A stretch of 64,000 nucleotides of DNA from Tenericutes bacterium HGW-Tenericutes-2 (GTDB taxonomy: Bacteria > Bacillota_I > Bacilli_A > Acholeplasmatales > Acholeplasmataceae). The stretch is from the NCBI GenBank assembly GCA_002839095.1, contig PGXL01000001.1, positions 248,001 through 312,000 of the forward strand, in the 5' to 3' direction. A program made the translations under genes and the position numbers. This document shows, in pieces, positions 52,908-61,928 of the stretch; within the stretch, counting starts at the first letter, position 1; the number at the start of each line of letters is the position of its first letter. Below the pieces are notes generated by a model, which was not told where the DNA came from, made no database searches, and saw only the letters and a program-made list of their open reading frames with translations.

Positions 52908-55900
52908 TTAAACGTTTGAATCTTGTCTTTTTCTAATAAAGAATACTAATGCAGCGCCAATGACTAAGCTGAATGTAACAAATACAGCACTTGTAGCGTT
53001 TATTGATGAACCACAACCTGTTTCAGGAGCAACAGCTGCTGCATCAATTAAATCTTGAATATCTTCTTCTGCTTCAGCTAGTCTAGCTTTTGCAGCATTT
53101 AATTCAGCTAATAAGCTTGCGATACTTGCTTCTGCAGCAGTTAATCTACCTTCTGCAGTACCAAGTCTATCTTCAGCATCTGTTGCTCTACCTAGTGCAT
53201 CATCAATACGACCGTTTGCAGTTGCAATAAGTGCAGTTAATGAGTCAACTTGTTGAGTAATTGCTGCAGTTAAGTTAGAATCACCTGATTGTATAGCTGC
53301 TTCTAGGCTTGTAATTGCTGCTGCTAAGGCTGCTGCTGATGTAGAATTACCTTCGCTAATAGCAAGTTCTAATGCTGCACGTGCATCTGCGAGTGAATTT
53401 GCAGCACTAACAAATCTAGCATCAATTAATTCAAATTGATCAGATAAAGCATCTACAAGAGCTAAGAATTCTGCATCTACATCCTTAGTTAAAGCAACTA
53501 GTGATTCAGTAATCACATTAATTGATGACTGAATAGAAGGAATCAATGCAATGCTTGTTTCAGCTGTAGTTAATCTTGTAAGAACAGCGTTGATTTGAGT
53601 TTGTAAATTAGCGACTTGAGTTGCTAACGCTGCTGCATCTTCATAATGTGCATTGAGCAAGTCTGAAATTTGATATGACAGTTCTGCCAGTGCTTCTTCT
53701 GTATTGTTGATGTCAATCCATCTTGCATAGAATGTAGTTGTTGGAGCAGTTCCAGCGACTTTTGGTGCTTTTATTGTTCCAAGTTCATCTGTATACCAAC
53801 CAGCAAAGATGAATCCTGTTTGAGTTGGGTTAGGTATTGTAAAACTTGTACCTGGTACATACGAAACAGTTTGATCAACACTATCAGGATAGTTGAGATC
53901 AAGTATATAGTTGCCAGCTATAGCGAAATTCATAACTAGTGAACCATATCTAGTACGTACGTTTGTAGAAGCGGTACTACTACCAGTACCAAAATATAGA
54001 TAAACGATTCTGCTAGCAACTGGAGTTGTTGGAGTTCCTGAAATAGTAAACTTACCATAATTTGGACTTAGAGGATCGTTGAATCCATTTGCTGCAGATG
54101 GTGCTTGTAAAGTAATACCAGCTGGAAGTGCACTTGTTGAATGATTTAAGTTCGTAGATGTAGTTGCAGTAGCTGAGAATGCAGCACCCCAGTATAAATT
54201 ATTTGTTAATGTTAATGCTGGTAGAGGTAAGAAGTTTGGATTTACAGTAAATGTGCCTGTAAATGGTTGACCAACGATTAGAGTAGTATCACCACTATAT
54301 GTGAAATATGGTTCAACTCTTACCGTGTAAGTGCGTTGATAAGTGTTATTACCACCACCTGTACCTACCCAATTTGTCTCAGTTAAATATCCACCGACCA
54401 CGAAAGTATAAATACCTTCAGTTGTAGCTGTTCCAGTAAGAGTTCCATCCGCATTGAATGTTAATCCTGCAGGAATTGTACCTGATTTAATCATATAGCT
54501 AACTCTTAGATCTTCTGGAACTTGATCGCCAGCAACTGATAATGTGCTTGGCATACCAAGTGGAGTATATAGAGTAGCTGCAGTTGTTACGCTCCAAGGA
54601 GATGCAACTAAACCATTCTTCATAACGTTAGAATTAACTGTAGTATATAGAATTCTATGTACTAGGTTACGATATGCTGCCCATTGTGTATAAGCTTCAA
54701 TAGAGTCTCCAGCAACATAAGGAACAAATCCATCAGCTAATGCTTCTGCATCAGATGCATACATCATAGATGCAGGTTCACTTGTTACAGCGTCCTTATA
54801 TGCTCTTGATGCACCACCATTGACATTTTGTGGGTCATAAGTTGTAGCAGTTGGCATTGTAACGATTAATACATTCTTCGTTTCATCCCATACGCCATCC
54901 ATATTACGACCAAAGTTTGTTTGCCATGAGTTTAGAGGAACTTGGTTTGAACGAGCTGACATGTTTGCAGTTGTTAATGTGTTGTCATTGTTGAAGTAGT
55001 CAGTAATTGAATAACCTTTGAATCCCCATTCGTCATGTAATAATTTTTCATATAAATAATAGTTTGCAGTTGGGTGTACTAAACCTGAGCTTGGATATGC
55101 ACTCATTGTTGAGTTTGCATTACCATACTTAATAGCCCATTCAAATGCACGTACATATATTTCTCTTGATGTTTGTTCATCTGCAAATGTATGTAATGTA
55201 TATCTTGAAGTTTCTTGTTCGTTTAAGAATAAGTGCTTCATGTAAACGATCGTACCAGTTGAGGTTGCACCTTTAACTTGGTATGCTCCCATTAGACCTG
55301 TTACGAGTGGATCTTGTGAGAAGTATTCAAAGTTTCTACCACCTGGAGAAAGACGATGCATTTGTAAGCCTGGTCCATACCAACCTTGAGCACCATTCCA
55401 TAGTGAGTGTTCGCCTTGCATTCTACCTACTTTTTCTGCATTTCTAACATCAAATGTAGATGCCATATTTGCAGCAGCACACCAGTGTGTACCGATACCT
55501 CCACCTGAACCACCATTTTGGCTGTTAGGGAATGCACCAGGACCATCAGCATTTGCTGAAGCTGGACGACCGATTGAAGGAATTGGATTTTGAGCAGAGT
55601 TGTTAATCAGTGATTGTATTTCGGCCCAAGTCATTTGGTTAATGAACTCATCCCACTTAATATCATCATATGCTACATTAGCCATTTGCCATAATTGAAT
55701 CAATGTCTTACCATTAACTCTTGCTGCTACATCAGCAGTTGATGCCTGAGTCCAATGTGTTGGAATCTCTTCTTTAGCAACATACCATGGGTCTGATTTC
55801 AAATCGTTAAATGAAGTATATGCTGCTTGAGAATCCATAATTTGAATTGCTTCATCAGAGAACTTTAAATCATCCTTAGTTGGAGGAGTTGGGAATGTTC

Positions 55901-57938
55901 CCTTGAAATCTGCGCGAGTCATTAATACCATTGAACTTTCTGGTGTAACGAATTCGTTTCTAAATGTTGAGTAATAATCTGGATCATCACGTGTTCCATC
56001 CCATTTAGCATCATCTGGTGAGAATAAAGGTTTAACATCAGCACCTGTTACAGCATCCTTATCATAATGCTTGATTGCCGCAAGTGTCATTGTAAAGCTT
56101 TGAATTTCATCATGTGAATTGTTTTGTAATCTGAATACATAATTTCCTGGATCAAGTTCATATCCCTTGTGTCCATCTTTGTTTGCATCGTTCCAGTCGA
56201 AGGATGCTAAATCTTGTACATTAAGTGTTAATGTTACAACTTCGGATTTACCTGGTTTAATTAGACCTGACTTACCAAATGCAACTAATGACACATATGA
56301 TTTTTCAATACCACCTGGAGTATATGGAGCAGTCAAGTATAATTGAACAGCTTCTTTAGCTGCCATTGTACCATTGTTAGTGACCTTAATTTGAACTTCC
56401 ATTTTAGCACCATCAGCTGTATTCAGTGCCTTACCTTCAAATGTTGAAACATTAACTATTTCTTGTGCGAAAGTAGTGTAAGATAGACCATAACCAAATG
56501 GATAAAGTACGCCGTCTGTGCGGTTATAATAACCTGCTTCTTCACGTTCAAACTTTCCGCCATTTTCTCCAGTCCCATCAAAATAACCTTCATGGAAAGC
56601 TGTTTCATAGAAACGGTACCCAACATAAATTCCTTCTTCATAGTCTAATAGGTTTGACATGGAAGAGTTAGCAGAGTAGTTTACTGCTTGTGGCATGTTT
56701 AATGTACCATTCATATCTGTAATACGAGAATAGTGTTCAACTACAGGACGACCACGATAACCCATGGTTCCTGTTGTACCATCCGTTGGAACAATATCTC
56801 TTAAGGTAAGAGGATCTTTAAGTGTAACAACACCTTGGCTATTGAATGTCCATGGATCTTCTTGTGTAACTGCAACTTTAATTGTGTGTTTTACCCAATT
56901 GTTTGTTCCGATTTGTTCAATCATTTCACGTTCTTCAACCTTTAAATGGTTTTGAACATTACCAGCAAAGTTTTGCCAAGCTGGGTCAGTTTTGACATCT
57001 ACACCGTAAATATCAACAGTACGACCTGATGGAGAAATTTCACCAGCCATAACCTTACCAACACCGATATTACCAGAACCACCTGGATAACCAATCCATA
57101 AGATTGAATCCACTTTATCGTTGTCTTCAATATCAGTAAGTTGCATTGCATTTGCAGAGTTGATTAGGACAATAACGTTATTGAAGTATTTATCTGCATA
57201 ATCAATTAAAGCTAATTCATTATCATCTGGTTGATAATAATGGTCAAGCGGATTAGAGTGGCCTGGAGTATTAAATAATGAATACTCTCCACCTTCAGTA
57301 CCTGTACGACGAATAACAATAACTGCTGCATCGCCATATGCACCAAATGAACCTTTAACTGTTTCTAAGTTCCCATTTCCATCTGGTCCATCAGGAATTT
57401 CTTCACCTAATGAATATGAGTTATTGCGTGGTGTCCAACCAGTAGTTTGTCCACGAAGACTAACATCAGTTGCAGAAGTTGGTACAGTAGCTGCTCTAGA
57501 ATAAGCAATACCACTATGTGCACTTGATGCATAATATGCTTTAACTGTTGGATTGACAATAATTCCAGCCGCTTCTAGTCCATCATGCAGGCTGACATAC
57601 CCGAGTGGGTCACTACCTTGTCCAGAACCTTGTCCACCAAAAGCAAATCCACTATTGGATGAGGTTCCATTTTGGTCTGAAAACACACCAAAGACAGTAA
57701 CTTTATCGCCTTTAGAAAGAGGAAGTGAGTTACCAATGTTCTTTAGTAATGTCACGCTGTCTGCAGTAACTTCAGCATTAAGCGCACGTGCTTCTTGCTG
57801 TAGCTGTGCCAATGTTTTAAACTCTGACTCAAAGATGACTGCATAAGTTGTTGCTGTCAGGCATAGGAATAATAATGCGATCATTATGAATCTCATAAAA
57901 TGCATGTACTTTCCCATAAAAACTTTTGATTTGTACAT
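52908..57938 (-). CDS. Giant surface GH3 glycosidase, permuted domains, coiled coil, PETGCGS tail
   Basis: About 1676 aa. N-terminal signal/TM (about 12-34). GH3 C-domain comes first (about 50-320), then an FnIII-like domain (about 500-600), then the GH3 barrel (about 770-1100) with NADGPGAFPN, GGRNFEYFSQDPLVTG, KHLFLNEQETSRY and nucleophile Asp980 in ITDYFNND. This is the reversed order known from Ruminococcus and Butyrivibrio enzymes. Next are putative-Ig segments (about 1130-1380), one InlB-type repeat (FAGWYTDELGT, about 1400-1450), a ~215-residue coiled coil (Ala/Leu/Asp heptads) and PETGCGS-TM-RKRQ. The frame opens at 57956, but AAAAGGAG is followed by the ATG at 57938, the preferred start. 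Confidence 0.87.
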   Translation of the reverse strand: MYKSKVFMGKYMHFMRFIMIALLFLCLTATTYAVIFESEFKTLAQLQQEARALNAEVTADSVTLLKNIGNSLPLSKGDKVTVFGVFSDQNGTSSNSGFAFGGQGSGQGSDPLGYVSLHDGLEAAGIIVNPTVKAYYASSAHSGIAYSRAATVPTSATDVSLRGQTTGWTPRNNSYSLGEEIPDGPDGNGNLETVKGSFGAYGDAAVIVIRRTGTEGGEYSLFNTPGHSNPLDHYYQPDDNELALIDYADKYFNNVIVLINSANAMQLTDIEDNDKVDSILWIGYPGGSGNIGVGKVMAGEISPSGRTVDIYGVDVKTDPAWQNFAGNVQNHLKVEEREMIEQIGTNNWVKHTIKVAVTQEDPWTFNSQGVVTLKDPLTLRDIVPTDGTTGTMGYRGRPVVEHYSRITDMNGTLNMPQAVNYSANSSMSNLLDYEEGIYVGYRFYETAFHEGYFDGTGENGGKFEREEAGYYNRTDGVLYPFGYGLSYTTFAQEIVNVSTFEGKALNTADGAKMEVQIKVTNNGTMAAKEAVQLYLTAPYTPGGIEKSYVSLVAFGKSGLIKPGKSEVVTLTLNVQDLASFDWNDANKDGHKGYELDPGNYVFRLQNNSHDEIQSFTMTLAAIKHYDKDAVTGADVKPLFSPDDAKWDGTRDDPDYYSTFRNEFVTPESSMVLMTRADFKGTFPTPPTKDDLKFSDEAIQIMDSQAAYTSFNDLKSDPWYVAKEEIPTHWTQASTADVAARVNGKTLIQLWQMANVAYDDIKWDEFINQMTWAEIQSLINNSAQNPIPSIGRPASANADGPGAFPNSQNGGSGGGIGTHWCAAANMASTFDVRNAEKVGRMQGEHSLWNGAQGWYGPGLQMHRLSPGGRNFEYFSQDPLVTGLMGAYQVKGATSTGTIVYMKHLFLNEQETSRYTLHTFADEQTSREIYVRAFEWAIKYGNANSTMSAYPSSGLVHPTANYYLYEKLLHDEWGFKGYSITDYFNNDNTLTTANMSARSNQVPLNSWQTNFGRNMDGVWDETKNVLIVTMPTATTYDPQNVNGGASRAYKDAVTSEPASMMYASDAEALADGFVPYVAGDSIEAYTQWAAYRNLVHRILYTTVNSNVMKNGLVASPWSVTTAATLYTPLGMPSTLSVAGDQVPEDLRVSYMIKSGTIPAGLTFNADGTLTGTATTEGIYTFVVGGYLTETNWVGTGGGNNTYQRTYTVRVEPYFTYSGDTTLIVGQPFTGTFTVNPNFLPLPALTLTNNLYWGAAFSATATTSTNLNHSTSALPAGITLQAPSAANGFNDPLSPNYGKFTISGTPTTPVASRIVYLYFGTGSSTASTNVRTRYGSLVMNFAIAGNYILDLNYPDSVDQTVSYVPGTSFTIPNPTQTGFIFAGWYTDELGTIKAPKVAGTAPTTTFYARWIDINNTEEALAELSYQISDLLNAHYEDAAALATQVANLQTQINAVLTRLTTAETSIALIPSIQSSINVITESLVALTKDVDAEFLALVDALSDQFELIDARFVSAANSLADARAALELAISEGNSTSAAALAAAITSLEAAIQSGDSNLTAAITQQVDSLTALIATANGRIDDALGRATDAEDRLGTAEGRLTAAEASIASLLAELNAAKARLAEAEEDIQDLIDAAAVAPETGCGSSINATSAVFVTFSLVIGAALVFFIRKRQDSNV

Positions 57939-58018
57939 ATAAATCTCCTTTTCCATTTTTTCTTTTTTGTGAAGGTAAGATAAACCTATTTAAACTTGAA
58001 TGTAAATAAATCTATTTA

Positions 58019-58978
58019 TTAGAAAGTAACACCGAGTTGATGATTGATTTCTTCTAATAATTCCATAACCTCGTAAGTAACTGATAATGGCAATATATAA
58101 CTTTCCTTCTTTTTAGATCTTACGAGCTCTGCAAAATGCGCTATTTCATAGGTGAATCCATCTATTTTTTCGAATTTCTTGATTATTTTTTTACCTGAAA
58201 AAGGTTTTTCAATGACTTTGTTCGCTCCATAAAATGATGGGATGATTACATTTCCTTTTTCACAATATATCTTGAATGTGTCACTGATCCATGGAAACTG
58301 AAGTGATGAGTGCAAATCGAATTTAACATTGTTGTTGTATTCGAAAATAATGTCTGAAGATATATCAACTTCATTTTTAATTTTCCCTGTAACGATTACT
58401 CTTTTAGGTTTTCCCATTAACATTTGAGAGTAATGCACAAGATATACTGCTAAATCCAGTACACTTCCGCCACCTACATCTTTTTTCCATACACGCGATT
58501 TAGGACCATGTCCCCATCCTGCTTTAAAATCAGCTGAAGCACTTATGATATTTCCGTATTTCTTTTCCTTCATGATTTGATCAATATATCGATTGGCAGG
58601 TAGTACTCTACACCACATTGCTTCCATCAATAATACATTTTTTCTTTTTGCAGTATCTATCATGCTTTTTGCTTGTTTTGTATTGAGTGCAAATGATTTT
58701 TCACAAAGGACCGGAATACCTGCTTTTAGAAACATTTCAACTGTCTTTTGATGACCACTCATATTGGTTGCGACATATACTGCATCAACAATTGAAGGGG
58801 TTTTTGCTAATTCCTCATAGGTGAGTGCATAATCCATTTCATATCTTTTTTTATAATCTTCAGCTCTACTCTTTGATGAGGATACTGCAGCAATGACTTT
58901 CATATCAGGAATACCATTTGCTACCTTTACCCATCGATGAGAGATCCTACCTAAGCCGCAAACCGCCCAACGAAACAT
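58019..58978 (-). CDS. Gfo/Idh/MocA-family oxidoreductase
   Basis: 319 aa NAD(P)-dependent dehydrogenase: Rossmann motif WAVCGLGRISHRW near the N-terminus, AVYVATNMSGHQKTVEMFLKAG and the catalytic-site CEKSFALNTKQAK near residue 90, then the C-terminal beta-sheet domain. Family members act on sugars, inositols or their derivatives. ATG at 58978 follows GGAGG; the frame opens 18 nt earlier. It lies between two surface GH3 genes and could process the released sugar. Substrate not deducible. Confidence 0.88.
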   Translation of the reverse strand: MFRWAVCGLGRISHRWVKVANGIPDMKVIAAVSSSKSRAEDYKKRYEMDYALTYEELAKTPSIVDAVYVATNMSGHQKTVEMFLKAGIPVLCEKSFALNTKQAKSMIDTAKRKNVLLMEAMWCRVLPANRYIDQIMKEKKYGNIISASADFKAGWGHGPKSRVWKKDVGGGSVLDLAVYLVHYSQMLMGKPKRVIVTGKIKNEVDISSDIIFEYNNNVKFDLHSSLQFPWISDTFKIYCEKGNVIIPSFYGANKVIEKPFSGKKIIKKFEKIDGFTYEIAHFAELVRSKKKESYILPLSVTYEVMELLEEINHQLGVTF

Positions 58979-59022
58979 ATGAATCCTCCAAAGCATCTTC
59001 TTTAAGAGCTTTAATACTTTAT

Positions 59023-61902
59023 TTATAGAATTGCATCTTTAATTTTAGATTTTTTTTGCATGCGGTAAATGACTAGTGCACCCCAACCCATGTAGGATAG
59101 GAAGATGACAACATCTGCAGCAATCATCATTTCTTGCCATACTGGTAATCTGTAACCAACGACATCTGCATTGGTAATATTTGAGTTTGCTACTGCAAAT
59201 AAAATATTTTTTGTAGCAGTACGAAGTACAGTCATATCTGTTGCACTGGACGTATCTGGACTCCACCATTTAGAATTCACTGTAAATAGGTGTAAGTCAC
59301 CACCAGCGTAGACCATTTGTTCTGCATTCGCATATGCATTGTTGTTATTGAAATCACTGACGATAAATCCTTCAAAGCCCCATTCATTTCTAAGAACCTC
59401 AGTGAGTAGGCGGTAATCCCCACCACCCCATTTTGTTCCAATACGGTTGAATGATGACATCGTAGCACGAGTGCCACCTTCTTTAAATGTCATTTCAAAT
59501 GGCTTTAAATATATTTCACGAAGTGCTTGCTCTGTTAACCACGTAGCAATACCATTACGATCTGTTTCTTGTTCATTCACTGCTAAATGCTTCACAATAA
59601 CAATTAACCCTTTACTGCTAGCGCCTTTGGTTTGATTTGCTGCCATTTTTCCTGATAGGAAGCTATCTTCTGAATAATATTCACCAACGCGACCACCAAA
59701 TGGTGAACGGTGAATATTTACACCTGGAGCATACCAACCAGAATAAGGAATACCATCGCCCTTTTCATTACCGATTAAGGATTCATTACCGATGGATACT
59801 CCAAATGCTTCAGCAAGTTCAATATTCCAAGTTGATGCCAATACGACTTGGCTTGGATAATATGCACAGGCTGCAAAATCATAAGGGTCATTAATTCCCA
59901 TAAAGTTTACAAATCCAAATGGACCATCTGCATGTATCGTTTCAGGTAATTTGATAGATGGAATGTCTAATGATTTAAACTGTCCATCAGTGATTAATCT
60001 AATCATTTCATCTGTTGTTAATTGATCAAGTAGTGAATCCCATAGAGGATCATCATAGCTCTTTCCAAATAGATCATAATATTTTAATTCACCACTCTTA
60101 CCAAATGTTGGATAATCTTCATCTTGTACAGATAGAGGATTTCCTGATTGACGACTGTCGAGTGCTGTTTTTGTTGCTGAATCAAGAATAATTTCATCTG
60201 CTGTTCTTGGTGTTGGGTAAGTTGCTGTCCAATTACTTCTTGATAAAATCGTTTGAAGTTGATCATCAATATCACTAAAACGATTCATCACATCTGTTTT
60301 TGCACCATTTTTCCATGAAATCCCTGGACTTGCTACATTCATAGTGAAGCTATCAATCATTTGATGTGCATTACTTTGTAGCTTGATTTGATAAGTTCCT
60401 GCTTCAAGAACAAAGCTTTGTTGAGATATTGCATCGTAGGATGCAAAATCATATGGATTAATCTTGATATCAACTGTTTGTGTTTGACCTGGTTGTAATA
60501 GATCTGTTTTTGCGAATCCCGCTAATGTAACAAATGATTTTTCAATTCCACCATTTGTATAAGGAGCAGTTACATATATTTGTATGACTTCTTTACCAGC
60601 ATAAACTGTTGAAGTATTTTTAACTCTAACTCTAAAATCGATTGTTCCATCTTTTTGAATTGTTGACCCTTGTGGTGCATTCACTAATTCCTGAGTGAAT
60701 GTTGCATAGGATAAACCATATCCAAAAGGAAATACTACATTGCTGTTGTACCAGCTTGGATCTGTTGCTCCACGGGTTTCAAAGTATTTATACCCAACGT
60801 AAATACCTTCTTCATAATCTACAAAAGTGTAATTATGACTCGTTATTGAGCCGTTTAAACTATAATAGTTACCACGTTCAACAGGAACTATTTGTCCACC
60901 TAGAAGCGTATTATTTCCAAAGTTCACAAATGTTGGATCACTGCTAAAGCTTCTTGAGTAAGTATCTACTAATCTTCCGGAAGGTGAAGATTCACCGGAT
61001 AGAATTTTTCCTAAAGAAAGTATACCTGTATCACCAGGAGTACCAATCCATAAACAACCATTAATTCTTGAGTCATATGCATAATGACTTGGATCATCTA
61101 AAAATCCTAGTTCCATTGGATTGTTACTGTTTAATACAACGACTATTCTAGTAAATCCAGCATTTGCTACTGCCTTTAATAGATCACGTTCGTTAACATC
61201 TAATTGTAAGTAATGCGCAGTACTATTGACCCCGTAGCCATCAGCCATGGAGCGTGGTAAATCCCAACCTTCTCCTCCAATTCTAGTGATTACAATAATA
61301 GCTGCATCTTTATAATCCGCGTAACTATCTTTAATATCATTGGTATATAAGCTTTGAGGGGTTTCACCAGTAAGAAGTGTTGATATTCCATCATTTTCAA
61401 TGCTTGGATTATGTGAACGTCCTTCTCCTGATAAACCATTGTTTTCATAAAAGTTCTTTAAATCTGGATTGTATTGAAAACCAGCTGCAGTCAAACTATC
61501 AAAAATAGTTTTATTATTCACATGAGATTTCCCACCAGATCCAGAACCACCATAGGAAAGGTTAACGGAGTTTTTACCAAAAACACTCACTTTCGCTCCA
61601 CTTGGAAAAGGCATTGCATTGTTGTTTTTCAACATAACAATTCCTTCTTCAACCATCAATTTAGAAAGTTCTCTTCCTGCCTCAGCAGCTTCTGCTTTTG
61701 TTTCATAATCTGCTACATAAGTGCTTTCTCCACCACCAGCAATAATTGCACGACGTCCGCCTAAAAGAATATTAAGTAGTGGTGTCAAAATGGATGCAAC
61801 AAGTACAATATTAACGATAATAATGAGTGTAAATGTAATTAATGTTGTAATTGCCCAAACTTTTGTTGGTTTATTCTTCATTAATCTCTTGAAAAAGTTC
61901 AT
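59023..61902 (-). CDS. Membrane-tethered GH3 glycosidase with permuted domains
   Basis: 959 aa with an N-terminal TM helix (about 15-45) and a second one at the C-terminus (about 925-948), so both ends are in the membrane or cytoplasm and the enzyme faces outward. The GH3 C-domain precedes (about 70-330; GSGSGGKSHVNNK), FnIII-like domain (about 420-520), then the barrel (about 600-900) with HADGPFGFVN, GGRVGEYYSEDSFLSG, KHLAVNEQETDRNG and nucleophile Asp850 in VSDFNNNN. It is a paralogue of the gene at 52908 but lacks the repeats and coiled coil. GGAG precedes the ATG. Confidence 0.88.
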   Translation of the reverse strand: MNFFKRLMKNKPTKVWAITTLITFTLIIIVNIVLVASILTPLLNILLGGRRAIIAGGGESTYVADYETKAEAAEAGRELSKLMVEEGIVMLKNNNAMPFPSGAKVSVFGKNSVNLSYGGSGSGGKSHVNNKTIFDSLTAAGFQYNPDLKNFYENNGLSGEGRSHNPSIENDGISTLLTGETPQSLYTNDIKDSYADYKDAAIIVITRIGGEGWDLPRSMADGYGVNSTAHYLQLDVNERDLLKAVANAGFTRIVVVLNSNNPMELGFLDDPSHYAYDSRINGCLWIGTPGDTGILSLGKILSGESSPSGRLVDTYSRSFSSDPTFVNFGNNTLLGGQIVPVERGNYYSLNGSITSHNYTFVDYEEGIYVGYKYFETRGATDPSWYNSNVVFPFGYGLSYATFTQELVNAPQGSTIQKDGTIDFRVRVKNTSTVYAGKEVIQIYVTAPYTNGGIEKSFVTLAGFAKTDLLQPGQTQTVDIKINPYDFASYDAISQQSFVLEAGTYQIKLQSNAHQMIDSFTMNVASPGISWKNGAKTDVMNRFSDIDDQLQTILSRSNWTATYPTPRTADEIILDSATKTALDSRQSGNPLSVQDEDYPTFGKSGELKYYDLFGKSYDDPLWDSLLDQLTTDEMIRLITDGQFKSLDIPSIKLPETIHADGPFGFVNFMGINDPYDFAACAYYPSQVVLASTWNIELAEAFGVSIGNESLIGNEKGDGIPYSGWYAPGVNIHRSPFGGRVGEYYSEDSFLSGKMAANQTKGASSKGLIVIVKHLAVNEQETDRNGIATWLTEQALREIYLKPFEMTFKEGGTRATMSSFNRIGTKWGGGDYRLLTEVLRNEWGFEGFIVSDFNNNNAYANAEQMVYAGGDLHLFTVNSKWWSPDTSSATDMTVLRTATKNILFAVANSNITNADVVGYRLPVWQEMMIAADVVIFLSYMGWGALVIYRMQKKSKIKDAIL

Positions 61903-61928
61903 GGTTTTCTCCTACGGTTTATTTTTAA

